64,000 bases of DNA from Streptomyces sp. RerS4 (GCF_023515955.1 NZ_CP097322.1:2606001-2670000); one strand, 5' to 3'. Counted from the stretch's first letter, positions 52,003 through 63,109 are shown. The notes: generated by a model not told the origin, from the letters alone. A program made the numbers and translations.

Positions 52003-54835
52003 GCCTGATAGGAACGCCGTGCCTGCGCCCCGGCTGCCCGGGGACGTACGAGGACATGGGCGGCGGGGAGGTGTACTGCGACACCTGCGGGCTCGCCCCG
52101 ATCGGCGCGGTCGCGGCCGGCGCCGAGGAGCTGGTGTCCCCGCCGACGGGGATGACGAGCGCCGCCCGACACGGGGACTCCCGGGGCTCGGCCGGCTCGG
52201 GGGGCTCCGGCCGGTCCTCGGCCTCGGCCCGTTCCTCGCGCTCGTCGCGCTCCTCGTCCTCCCGCCGTTCGGTGTCGGGGCGGCTGTCGCGTGCGCTGCC
52301 GGGCAGCGCGTCCAGCCGTTCGGTGTCGGTGCGCAGTTCGGGCTCGGCGGCCGGTGCCTCGGGGCGCAGCCGGCTGGGCGCCGGGCTGGTCAGCGTCCCG
52401 GAGGTGCCGCGTCCGGATCCTTCGGCGGCGGTGCTGGAGAACCCGGAGGTCCCGGAGCGCAAGCGGTTCTGCTCGCGCTCGGAGTGCGGGTCCCCGGTGG
52501 GCCGCGCGCGCGGGGACCGGCCCGGCCGGACGGAGGGGTTCTGCACCAAGTGCGGGCACCCGTACTCCTTCGTGCCGAAGCTGCGCGCCGGTGACGTGGT
52601 GCGCGGCCAGTACGAGGTGTCGGGCTGCCTCGCGCACGGCGGCCTGGGCTGGGTGTACCTGGCGGTGGACCGGGCGGTCGCGGACCGGTGGGTGGTGCTC
52701 AAGGGCCTCCTCGACACCGGGGACCAGGACGCGATGGAGGCGGCGATCTCCGAGCGGCGCTTCCTCGCGGAGATCGAGCACTCCAACATCGTGCGGATCT
52801 ACAACTTCGTGGAGCACCTGGACCAGCGGACGGGCTCGCTCGACGGCTACATCGTCATGGAGTACGTCGGCGGCAAGTCCCTGAAGGAGATCGCGAACGA
52901 GCGGCGCCGGCCCGACGGGCGGCGCGATCCGCTGCCCGTGGAGCAGGCCTGCGCGTACGGGATCGAGGCCCTGGAGGCCCTCGGACACCTGCACAGCCGC
53001 AACCTCCTGTACTGCGACTTCAAGGTCGACAACGCGATCCAGCAGCAGGACCAGCTGAAGCTGATCGACATGGGCGCGGTCCGGCGGATGGACGACGAGG
53101 AGTCGGCCATATACGGCACGGTGGGCTATCAGGCCCCCGAGGTCGCGGAGGCCGGTCCGTCGGTGGCCTCCGACCTGTACACGGTGGCCCGCACCCTCGC
53201 GGTGCTGACCTTCGACTTCCAGGGCTACACGAACGTGTTCGTGGACTCCCTGCCGGATCCGGAGCACATCGAGGTCTTCCAGCGGTACGAGTCCTTCTAC
53301 CGGCTGCTCGTACGGGCCACCGACCCGGATCCGGGTCGGCGGTTCGCGTCGGCGCAGGAGATGGCCGACCAGCTCACGGGCGTGCTGCGGGAGGTCGTCG
53401 CGCTCCAGACGGGCAAGCCCAGGCCGCAGCTGTCGACGCTGTTCGGGCCGGAACTGCGCGTTCCGGACACCCGGCTGTACGCGGACGCGCCCGGGGCGGA
53501 GGTGTCCCTCCTCGGGGCCCGACCCGCTTCGGAGCGGACGGGCCTGACGGGGCGGCTCCGGAGGCGGCGGAGGGGGTCCGAGGCGACGCCGGGGCTCGGT
53601 ACGGCGGTGGCGCCGGAGGCGTACGGGGCCGGTGGGACCGCAGCGGCTGGTGCGGCCGGTGGGATCGGAGTGGCCGGTGGGACCGGAGTCGCCGGTGCGG
53701 CCGGGTTGACGGCCGGGCACGGCAGCGGGCCCTGGGTGGGCGGGTCGGCCGCCGGCGGGGTTCCCTCGCTCGGCAGCACCGCCACGCACCAGGCCGGAGC
53801 AGCGGTCCCGGCGCCCCGGCCGGGCAGCCCGGCGGCGCCCGCCGCGCAGGTCAGACCCCTGTCGCCGCCCTCGTGGCCGGGGCCGGTCCCGCGCCGGCTC
53901 CGGCTGCGGGTCTGGCCGGGCTCGACGCGCGGGACACCGCGCTGGCGCTGCCCGTACCGCTCGTGGACGCGACCGACCCCAACGCCGGTTTCCTGGCCGG
54001 GCTCCTCGCCTCCGCGCCCGCCGACCTGATCGGCGCGCTCGGCACCGCCCCGGCGGACTCCGCCGAGCTGCGGCTGCGCGAGCTGCGCGCCCGGCTGGAG
54101 CTCGGCGAACCGGCCGTCGCCGGCGCGGCGCTCACCGAACTGGAGTCCCGCTACCCGGACGACTGGCGCGTGGTGTGGGCGCGCGGCATCGCCGCCCTGG
54201 CCGGCGGGGACGACGAGACGGCGGCGCTGTCCTTCGACGCGATCTACGACGCCTTCCCCGGCGAGCCCGCGCCCAAGCTGGCGCTCGGGCTGTGCGCCGA
54301 GGTCCTGGGCCAGTTGGACAACGCCGCCGAGTACTACCGCCTGGTGTGGATCACCGACCCGAACTTCGTGAGCGCCGCCTTCGGGCTGGCCCGGGTCCAG
54401 CTCGCCTCGGGCGACCGCGAGGGCGCGGTGCGGACGCTGGAGTCCGTACCGGAGTCCTCGATCCACTACACCGCCGCACGGGTGGCGGCCGTACGGGCAC
54501 GCCTGCGCGACCGGTCCCCGCAGGAGGCGCTGCTGCCCGATCTGGCGGCGGCGTCCGACCAGGTGGAGGCACTGCGGCGGTTCGGCCTGGATCCGGAACG
54601 CCAGGAGCGGCTGGCGACGGAGGTTCTGGGCTCGGCCCTGGACTGGGTACTGTCGGGTAGCCGGGGTGCCGACCCCGGCCGGACCTCGCTGCTCGGCAGT
54701 CAACTGGACGAGCGTGGGCTGCGCTTCGGCCTGGAGCGCTCCTACCGCGTCCTCGCCCGGCTGGCACAGCGGGGCGAGGAGAGGATCGAACTGGTGGAGC
54801 GGGCAAACCGTTTCCGTCCCCGGACGTGGGTGTGA
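51999..54835 (+). CDS. PknG-type Ser/Thr protein kinase with zinc ribbons and TPR tail, apparent frameshift
   Basis: About 945 aa if the frame is corrected. In order: a zinc ribbon (Cys8, Cys13, Cys27, Cys30), a Ser-Arg-rich linker, a second ribbon from Cys158 (rubredoxin-like), and a kinase domain with ATP Lys235, catalytic Asp340 in YCDFKVDN and DMG Asp357, as in PknG (which lacks the HRD arginine). A Gly-Ala-Pro linker follows, then a TPR-rich C-terminus. The TPR part is in another frame: adding one C to the CCCC run at 53856-53859 joins the two so that VRPPVAALVAGAG continues cleanly. As read, the first frame ends at 54029. Its position after GlnX/GlnH-like genes supports an amino-acid-sensing role. 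Confidence 0.85.
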
Positions 54836-54838
54836 GTG

Positions 54839-56286
54839 ATGTCGATGCATCGGCTGTCGGGCTGCCCCAGCTGCGCGGAGCCCCTGGAGGAGGGTGACCG
54901 TTTCTGCGGGGTGTGCGGGTACGCCCTCTCCTCCCCGTATCCGTCCCCGTCCTCGGAGGACCCGTCCTCGCAGGACCCGTCGGCGGCCCGCCCGGCGACG
55001 CCGCCACCGCCGCCTCCGCTCCCGGCGCCCCCGGTGGCTCCCCCCGTGGCCCCGCCGGCCCCGCCGTCGGTCGCGGGCCGGTACGCGGAACCCGACCCCG
55101 CCGCGCCGGCGGAGCCGATCCCGGCGGGGTGCCCGCGCCCGGGTGGGTGGACTCCGCCGAGGGCGCCGCGACCCCGGCCGGGCACGAAGGCCCGTACGGT
55201 CACGCCGCCGCCCGCTACGACCTGCCGGGCGGCGGCGTGCCGCCCGAGGGCAACCCCGAGGGCTTCCCCCGGGAGCCCGACGACCACGGGACCCCGTACG
55301 GCGGCGGCCCGCAGGAGCCCGCGCAGCCGGCCGCCGCGCCCCGGGCGGACGGTGGCCGGACCTGCGTCGCCTGCCGCTCCGGACATGTGGACCCCGACGG
55401 CTACTGCGAGCACTGCGGCCACGCCCAGCCCCGCGAACGCGACCACCTGGAGGAGGAGCTCGGCAGCGTCGCCGCCGTCAGCGACCGGGGCCTGCGCCAC
55501 CACCGCAACGAGGACTCCTTCGCCGTCTCCGCCACCGCCCTGCCCGACGGCTCGGCCGCCACCGTGGCGATCGTCTGCGACGGCGTCTCCTCCGCGAGCC
55601 GCCCCGACGAGGCCTCGGCCGCCGCCGCCGGCGCCGCCAACGAGGCCCTGTTGGAGGCCCTGCCCCGGGGCGCCCACGCCCAGGAGGCCATGCACGAGGC
55701 GATCCTCGCCGCCGGCGCCGCCGTCAGCGCCCTCGCCCCGCCGAGCCCCGGCGCCCAGAACGCCCCCGCCTGCACCCTCGTCGGAGCGGTCGTCGGCGGC
55801 GGGCTGCTGACCATCGGCTGGGTCGGCGACAGCCGCGCCTACTGGGTGCCCGACGACCGCGCCGCCCTCCCCCGCCGGCTCACCGAGGACGACTCCTGGG
55901 CCGCCCAGATGGTCGCGGCGGGGCTGATGGGCGAGGCCGAGGCCTACGCCGACGCGCGCGCCCACGCCATCACCGGCTGGCTCGGCGCGGACGCGTACGA
56001 CCTCGAACCGCACACCGCCAGCTTCCGCCCCGACCACCCCGGGGTCGTCGTCGTCTGCACCGACGGCCTGTGGAACTATGCCGAGTCCGCGCGGGAGTTG
56101 GCGCGGATCCTGCCCCCCGACGCCGCCGAGCGGCCGCTGCACAGCGCGCAGGTGCTGGTGGGGCACGCCCTCGACGGCGGCGGCCACGACAACATCACCG
56201 TGGCCATCGTGCCGTTCGGCGCGCCGGCCGAATCCGGTCCGGCGACGGAAGCGGAACCCGGAGCGGAACCGCACCCGGAGGTCTGA
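54839..56286 (+). CDS. PP2C-family Ser/Thr phosphatase with zinc ribbons, apparent frameshift
   Basis: About 480 aa if corrected. The N-terminus MSMHRLSGCPSC with Cys9, Cys12, Cys23 and Cys26 forms a zinc ribbon, then a Pro-rich linker. At the GGGG run at 55126-55129 the frame breaks; one more G joins it to the frame holding a second ribbon (CVAC, then CEHCGH) and the PP2C domain: RHHRNEDSF, VCDGVSSAS, GWVGDSRAYW, CTDGLWN and GGHDNITVAIV. The uncorrected first frame ends at 55810. The ATG at 54839 (or GTG at 54836) follows the kinase stop directly. It should reverse phosphorylation by the neighbouring kinase. Confidence 0.85.
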
Positions 56287-56379
56287 CCACCGCAGGGCCG
56301 CCGCCCGTCGCATGTCGCCCGTCGTATGTCGCCCGTCACCCGCCGTCCGTCATCCGTCGCCCCGAGGAGGAGTCCCACC
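56287..56379 (+). repeat. Short tandem repeats in an operon gap
   Basis: The 93-bp gap between the phosphatase and vWA genes contains repeated CATGTCGCCCGTC/TATGTCGCCCGTC units and further GTCCGTC and CCGTCGC copies. They may be slippage products; the ribosome binding site AGGAGG for the vWA gene follows. Confidence 0.6.
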
Positions 56380-57699
56380 GTGGCGAACTTCGCCAAGCCG
56401 AGCGCCCCGCGTTTCAGCGTGGAGGTGTACCAGAACGAGTTCCTCCCCGAGGGCGGGCGGGACGTGCACGCCATCGTGACGGTCACCTCCACCGGCGGTG
56501 CCACCGCCGGCCGCGTCCTCGGCCGGGACGCGGCGGTCGTGATCATGGTCGACTGTTCGGGTTCGATGGAGTACCCGCCCGCCAAGATGCGCGGGGCCCG
56601 CGAGGCGACGGCCGCCGCGATCGACACGCTGCGCGACGGCACCTCGTTCGCGGTGATCGCCGGCACCCACGTGGCCAAGGAGGTCTACCCCGGCCAGGGC
56701 CGCCTCGCCACCGCCGACCCCGCCACCCGCGCGCAGGCCAAGGAAGCCCTGCGCGGCCTGTCCTCCGGCGGCGGCACCGCCATCGGCACCTGGCTCCGCC
56801 TCGCCGACGGTCTGCTGCGCCGCTCCCCCGCCGCCATCCGGCACGGCATCCTGCTCACCGACGGCCGCAACGAGCACGAGGATCCGGCCGTGCTGCGGGC
56901 CACCCTCGACGCCTGCGCGGGCCGCTTCACCTGCGACGCCCGAGGCGTGGGCACCGACTGGGAGGTGAAGGAGGTCACCGGGATCGCGAGCGCGCTGCTC
57001 GGCTCCGCCGACATCGTCGCCGACCCCGCCCACCTCGCCGAGGACTTCACGCGCATGATGGAGAACGTCATGGGCAAGGAGGTCGCGGACGTGGCGCTGC
57101 GCCTGTGGACCCCCGTCGGGGCGGAGATCCAGTACGTCAAGCAGGTCTCGCCCACGATGCTCGACCTGACCGACCGGCGCGTCGAGGCGGGCCCGCGCGC
57201 CGGGGACTACCCGACCGGATCGTGGGGCGACGAGTCCCGCGAGTACCACGTGTGCGTCCGGGTGCCGGGGGCCGCCGTCGGCCAGGAGATGTTGGCCGCC
57301 CGTGCCTCGCTCCTGCTGCCCGGCCCGGCCGGCGAAGCGGGCACCCCGCTCGCCCAGGGGCTCGTCCGGGCGGTGTGGACGAACGATCCGGCCGCTTCGA
57401 CCGCCATCAACCCGCAGGTGGCGCACTACACCGGACAGGCGGAGCTCGCGCAGGCTATCCAGCAGGGCCTGGAAGCCCGCAAAATGGGCGATGTCGACGG
57501 CGCCACGGCCAAACTCGGGCGTGCCGTTCAGCTGGCGAGCGTTTCGGGGAACGCCGACACTGCCAGACTTCTGGCGAAGGTGGTGGATGTCGTGGACGCC
57601 GTGGCGGGTACTGTGCGGCTCAAAGCGAAGGTCGCCGATGCCGACGAGATGACCCTTGAAACGCGTTCGACGAAGACCGTCCGAGTGAAGAAGACCTAG
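56380..57699 (+). CDS. vWA-domain protein (TerY-like)
   Basis: 439 aa. A beta-rich N-terminal part precedes the vWA domain with a complete MIDAS: DCSGS at 58-62 (DxSxS), GGGTAIG (Thr) and LTDGRNEHE (Asp). A C-terminal helical region of about 90 residues follows. TerY-type vWA proteins form triads with a kinase and a PP2C phosphatase, as here. The GTG at 56380 has AGGAGG 9 nt upstream; the frame continues to 56326 but over repeats. It probably acts as a metal-dependent adaptor or substrate in the kinase/phosphatase module. Confidence 0.88.
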   Translation: MANFAKPSAPRFSVEVYQNEFLPEGGRDVHAIVTVTSTGGATAGRVLGRDAAVVIMVDCSGSMEYPPAKMRGAREATAAAIDTLRDGTSFAVIAGTHVAKEVYPGQGRLATADPATRAQAKEALRGLSSGGGTAIGTWLRLADGLLRRSPAAIRHGILLTDGRNEHEDPAVLRATLDACAGRFTCDARGVGTDWEVKEVTGIASALLGSADIVADPAHLAEDFTRMMENVMGKEVADVALRLWTPVGAEIQYVKQVSPTMLDLTDRRVEAGPRAGDYPTGSWGDESREYHVCVRVPGAAVGQEMLAARASLLLPGPAGEAGTPLAQGLVRAVWTNDPAASTAINPQVAHYTGQAELAQAIQQGLEARKMGDVDGATAKLGRAVQLASVSGNADTARLLAKVVDVVDAVAGTVRLKAKVADADEMTLETRSTKTVRVKKT

Positions 57700-57743
57700 C
57701 AGAACCTGACGCGATGACGCAGGGAGAAGGGGGAAGCGCCGCG

Positions 57744-58700
57744 ATGCCGACCTGCCCGAACGGGCACCAGTCCGCCTCCGACGACTGGTGCGAGGTCTGC
57801 GGTCACCGCATGGCTGCCCCGACGGGCGCCCCCGCGGCGCCCTCCTACGGCTACGGCTACCCTCCCACCGCCGGAGAGCCGACCGCCCAGGCGGAGCTGT
57901 GCCCGCAGTGCCGGACCCCGCGCGAGGCCATGGCGCCGTTCTGCGAGGAGTGCCGGTACAACTTCCTGACCCGCGCGGCCACGCCGGTGACGGGTGCGGG
58001 CACCGCCGTGCCGCCCCCGGCCCCGCCCGCCCCGCCGGCCCCGCCCGCTCCGCCGGCCCCGCCCGCCCCGCCTCAGCCCGTGTACTCCCAGGACCACTTC
58101 GACTACCAGGGCTCCCGCCCGTCGCGGGTCAACCGCCCCGCCGAGTCGCTGGAGCGCGAGGACGACTGGCTGCTGCCGCCGCCCGCGCCCGAGCCGCACG
58201 TACAGGCCGCGGCGCACGCACAGCTCACAGCGCCCGTACAGCCCGCAGCGCCCGTACAGCAGCAGCCCCCGGCGCCGCCGGAGTACCGGCAGCCACAGGG
58301 CTGGTCGGCGACGATCGGGCCCGACCGCTCGTACTTCACGGCGATGATGCGGCGCAGCGGCCCCGAGGCGGCCGGGCTCAACCTGCCCGCGTACTCCCCC
58401 GAACAGCACCTTCCGCTCTCCGGCGGCCAGATCACCATCGGCCGCCGCCGCGCCTCGACCGGCGAGTCCCCCGACATCGACCTGTCGGTGCCGCCGGAGG
58501 ACCCGGGCGTCTCCCACCAGCACGCGGTGCTCGTCCAGCAGCCGGACCAGAGCTGGGCCGTGGTCGACCAGAACTCCACGAACGGCACCACCATCAACGG
58601 CGGTGAGGAACCGATCCAGCCGTACGTGCCCGTCCCGCTGGGCGACGGCGACCGCGTCCACGTGGGCGCCTGGACCACGATCACCATCCGGCGGGGCTAG
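57744..58700 (+). CDS. FHA-domain protein with two zinc ribbons
   Basis: 318 aa. It opens MPTCPNGHQS and has a ribbon (Cys-x3-His, then CEVC), a second ribbon (CPQC, then CEEC), a Pro-Ala repeat (58016-58076 at DNA level, 15-bp units) and a Gln-Pro linker. The C-terminal FHA domain carries GRRRASTGESPDIDLSVPPE, GVSHQHAVL and NSTNGTTING, with Arg, Ser and Asn binding phosphothreonine. It should recognise phosphorylated partners in this operon, like GarA, the FHA substrate of PknG in mycobacteria, though no ETTS-like phosphorylation motif is seen. I prefer the ATG at 57744, which has a purine-rich AGAAGGGGGA upstream; an ATG at 57714 lacks one. Confidence 0.88.
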   Translation: MPTCPNGHQSASDDWCEVCGHRMAAPTGAPAAPSYGYGYPPTAGEPTAQAELCPQCRTPREAMAPFCEECRYNFLTRAATPVTGAGTAVPPPAPPAPPAPPAPPAPPAPPQPVYSQDHFDYQGSRPSRVNRPAESLEREDDWLLPPPAPEPHVQAAAHAQLTAPVQPAAPVQQQPPAPPEYRQPQGWSATIGPDRSYFTAMMRRSGPEAAGLNLPAYSPEQHLPLSGGQITIGRRRASTGESPDIDLSVPPEDPGVSHQHAVLVQQPDQSWAVVDQNSTNGTTINGGEEPIQPYVPVPLGDGDRVHVGAWTTITIRRG

Positions 58701-59686
58701 GGTTCTTCCTCCCCCAGGGACCACACGTAGGGCCCCTGGGGGTCGTCCAGCCAGGCCCATTGGCCCTCGGGCGTGACGGTGACGCCGAAGCGTTCGCGCG
58801 CCGGCCGGCCTTCGCGCCGCCACAGGTCGAGCGCCTCGCGCGGGTGCAGTACCCCCGCCGTCAGGATCAGCAGGAACTGGAAGCGCTCGTTCTCCACCAG
58901 CTCGTACGGGACCCCGTGCAGCGGCCCCGTCGTCCCGACGGGGTGCGGGGAGGCGGTGGCCCCGCGCAGGGGGACGAAGTAGGCGGACGTGTGGAGGAAC
59001 CGGCCCTCCGCGAAGTCGGGGCCCTCGACCGTGAGGGCGATCAGGCCGGTCGACAGGGGGGCCAGGATCCGCGCGCCCGGCCGGCACTGGGCGAGCCAGG
59101 CGGGCGGGATCAGCGGCAGGGTGCAGGTCACCAGGATCCGGTCGAAGGGCGCGCGTGAGGGGCAGCCGCGCGCCCCGTCGCCGGTGACGACCGTCGGTCG
59201 GTAGCCGAGGAGTGCCAGATGGGCCCGCGCCGACTCGGTGATCTCCTCGTCCAGGTCGACCGTGGTGACGTGCTCGTCGCCGAGCCGGTGGCAGAGCAGG
59301 GCCGCGTTGTAACCGGTCCCGGTGCCGATCTCCAGCACGTCGTCCCCGTCGCGTACCTCCAGCGCCTCCAACATCTTCGCCATCAGGGAGGGCTGGCTGC
59401 TGGAGGAGACCAGCTCGCCGTCGCGCAGTCGGGTGGCGAGCGGGGCGTCCGTGTACACGCCGCGCAGCCAGCGGGCGCGTTGTTCCGGGTCCGGATCCTC
59501 GCCCCAGAGCCGCTCGTGGCCGGCGCCGCGGCCGGTCCAGAAGTACGGCACGAACAGGTGGCGGGGCACGGCGCTGAACGCCGCCCGCCAGGCCGGGTCC
59601 GCCAGCACCCCGGCGGCGACCAGCTCCCGTACCTGGGCGGCGTGCGCGGCCTCGCGCAGGTCCCGTCCGGTGCCGTCCGTGCCCAT
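58697..59686 (-). CDS. Protein-L-isoaspartate O-methyltransferase-like methyltransferase
   Basis: 329 aa. The central fold has SSSSQPSLMAKMLEAL, the SAM loop VLEIGTGTGYNAALL, VDLDEEITE and VTGDGARG, matching the PCMT family that methylates damaged isoaspartyl residues. At the N-terminus there is a PRHLFVPYFW helix as in PCMT. The C-terminal 120 residues extend beyond the E. coli enzyme. Some actinobacterial relatives modify peptides in RiPP pathways, but no precursor or cyclase is nearby. The ATG at 59686 has GGAAAGTGGAG upstream. Its stop codon shares the CTAG with the FHA gene on the other strand. Confidence 0.85.
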   Translation of the reverse strand: MGTDGTGRDLREAAHAAQVRELVAAGVLADPAWRAAFSAVPRHLFVPYFWTGRGAGHERLWGEDPDPEQRARWLRGVYTDAPLATRLRDGELVSSSSQPSLMAKMLEALEVRDGDDVLEIGTGTGYNAALLCHRLGDEHVTTVDLDEEITESARAHLALLGYRPTVVTGDGARGCPSRAPFDRILVTCTLPLIPPAWLAQCRPGARILAPLSTGLIALTVEGPDFAEGRFLHTSAYFVPLRGATASPHPVGTTGPLHGVPYELVENERFQFLLILTAGVLHPREALDLWRREGRPARERFGVTVTPEGQWAWLDDPQGPYVWSLGEEEP

Positions 59687-59812
59687 GTCTCCACTTTCCT
59701 GCGCCCGGCCCGCGCGTGCGACCGCGCGCGGGGGGCGGGATCGGTCCGGGAGCCGGGCGGGATCGGTCCTAGGACCGGGGTCCTCCGTCCGGGCGTCTGA
59801 GACGATGGTCGG

Positions 59813-60214
59813 GTGAATGACGATCCGCAGAGCACCGTCCAGGAGATGACCTTCTACGAGCAGGTGGGCGGCGAGGAGACGTTCCGCCGTCTGGTCCACC
59901 GCTTCTACCAGGGCGTCGCGGAGGACCCGCTGCTGCGTCCGATGTACCCGGAAGGGGACCTCGGGCCCGCCGAGGAGCGGTTCGCGCTGTTCCTGATGCA
60001 GTACTGGGGCGGCCCGACGACGTACAGCGACCACCGCGGGCACCCGCGCCTGCGCATGCGGCACGCGCCGTTCCAGGTGGACGCGGCCGCGCACGACGCG
60101 TGGCTGCGGCACATGCGGGTGGCGGTGGACGAGCTGGGCCTCGCGCCGGAGCACGAGGCGCAGCTGTGGAAGTACCTGACCTACGCGGCCGCCTCGATGA
60201 TCAACACCGCCTGA
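59813..60214 (+). CDS. glbO: Truncated haemoglobin, group II
   Basis: 133 aa. It starts FYEQVGGEETFRRLVHRFYQGV, with the B10 Tyr in FYQ and the haem-ligand His in RMRHAPF. WLRHM supplies the G8 Trp typical of group II. The protein binds oxygen in the cytoplasm; proposed roles are oxygen delivery and defence against peroxide or nitric oxide. The GTG at 59813 is the start nearest the domain. It is convergent with the following gene, 12 bp away. Confidence 0.93.
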   Translation: MNDDPQSTVQEMTFYEQVGGEETFRRLVHRFYQGVAEDPLLRPMYPEGDLGPAEERFALFLMQYWGGPTTYSDHRGHPRLRMRHAPFQVDAAAHDAWLRHMRVAVDELGLAPEHEAQLWKYLTYAAASMINTA

Positions 60215-60226
60215 GCGGCGGCGGCG

Positions 60227-60964
60227 TCAGACCGGCCGGACCTGGAGGGCGCCGAGCCCGCCGGTCCGTCCGGGGCGCCGGGTGGCGACGGACCCGTACG
60301 GGGTGCTGAGGCGCAGCCAGCCGGCGGAGGCGAAGAGCGCGACGGGGGCCGGGGTGGCCTCGGCGGCGGCCCCGCCGGAGCCGTTCGACGCGGCGGGCAC
60401 GGGGGAGCGTACGGGGCGCAGGAAGCCGAGGGACTGCGCGGCGTGCACGGCGCGCAGCGGCAGTTCGGTGTCTCCCAGGGTGCGCGACCAGATCTCCCGG
60501 CCGATGCGGTCCCGCTCGGAGCGGGTGCGGTGCTGCGGGGGCAGGGCCTCGTCACGGGCCCGGAACTCGGTGACGGCGGCGGCCACGGCCGCCCGTACCG
60601 CCTCGGGAGCCGGCAGACCCGCCACGGGCTGCCAGCCGCCGCGCGGGGGCAGCACCCCGGCCCAGGGCGGGCCGGTGACGGCGGCGGGCACCGGGAGGGT
60701 GGCGGCGTCCTCGTCGATCGCCTCCAGCAGTTCCCCGGCGGACACCGTCACGTCCAGCGGCGTCGCGAGCGGCTCGGCGAGGCGGGCCGTACGGATCGCC
60801 AGGACGTCGAAGGACGGCGGCCGCCCGAAGACGGCGAGCGCGCCGCCGCCGGCCGACGCCTGGAGGCGTACGGCGGCGGCGCGGTCGTAGTGGACCAGCC
60901 GGCCCAGGAAGGCGGCGAGGTCCGCCGCCTCCCCGGAGTCGGCCAGCCGCAACTGCTCGTTCAT
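60227..60964 (-). CDS. Conserved hypothetical protein next to a thioesterase
   Basis: 245 aa, rich in Ala, Arg and Pro, with no signal peptide, membrane helix or recognised motif. It begins MNEQLRLADSGEAADLAAFLGRLVHYDRAAAVRLQ, and ends in a short low-complexity part and VATRRPGRTGGLGAL. The start overlaps the thioesterase stop as ATGA, so it is translated with that gene. From context it may be a small actinobacterial family linked to the thioesterase; the function is unknown. Confidence 0.8.
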   Translation of the reverse strand: MNEQLRLADSGEAADLAAFLGRLVHYDRAAAVRLQASAGGGALAVFGRPPSFDVLAIRTARLAEPLATPLDVTVSAGELLEAIDEDAATLPVPAAVTGPPWAGVLPPRGGWQPVAGLPAPEAVRAAVAAAVTEFRARDEALPPQHRTRSERDRIGREIWSRTLGDTELPLRAVHAAQSLGFLRPVRSPVPAASNGSGGAAAEATPAPVALFASAGWLRLSTPYGSVATRRPGRTGGLGALQVRPV

Positions 60965-61434
60965 GCCGCGAGGCGACCTTCCGCACGCTTGGCCGCGACT
61001 CGTTCCTTCGGCTCGTCGAGGTACTCCTCCAGGAAGAGCCGTTCCTCGGCCGTGATGCGGCGGGGCCGCCCCTCGGCGAGGTTGTAGGGCACGACCACGG
61101 TCTCGGCCCGGACGTAGACCGTCTCGGGCCTGTCCTCGGTCGCCTCGTCCTTGACCTCGTAGCGGATGGTCAGGGAAGCGGCGCCTATGCGGGTCACCCA
61201 GGACTCGATGAGCACCGGCTCGTGCCGGTGCACGAGGGGCAGCTTGTAGTCGATCTCGTGGCGGGCGACGACGGAGCCGCCCGTGAAGGACTCGCTGCCC
61301 TCCCCCGGCGCCAGGCGGAACATGAAGTCGATGCGCGCCTCCTCCAGGTAACGGAGGAAGACCACGTTGTTGACGTGCCCGAAGGCATCCATGTCCGCCC
61401 AGCGGAGGGGGCACCGGTAGTGGTGTCTGGCCAT
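60961..61434 (-). CDS. Acyl-CoA thioesterase, 4HBT hot-dog fold
   Basis: 157 aa. The active-site helix reads RWADMDAFGHVNNVVFLRYLEEAR, with Asp16 and His20 as in YbgC/FadM-type thioesterases that cleave acyl-CoA. The later part ends in a charged tail. It lies 10 bp after the ettA stop on the same strand and is translationally coupled to the hypothetical protein that follows. Confidence 0.92.
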   Translation of the reverse strand: MARHHYRCPLRWADMDAFGHVNNVVFLRYLEEARIDFMFRLAPGEGSESFTGGSVVARHEIDYKLPLVHRHEPVLIESWVTRIGAASLTIRYEVKDEATEDRPETVYVRAETVVVPYNLAEGRPRRITAEERLFLEEYLDEPKERVAAKRAEGRLAA

Positions 61435-61444
61435 GGTCTTCGAC

Positions 61445-63109
<1,665 letters not shown>

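Noticed and set aside
58016..58076. Pro-Ala microsatellite as a possible CRISPR-like array
   Set aside because: 15-bp direct repeats without spacers inside the FHA gene linker, coding for Pro-Pro-Ala. Simple slippage repeat.
58697..59686. PCMT-like gene as part of a RiPP (pamtide/fuscimiditide-like) cluster
   Set aside because: No precursor or ATP-grasp enzyme is close. The neighbours are a kinase operon and a globin, so a repair methyltransferase is simpler.
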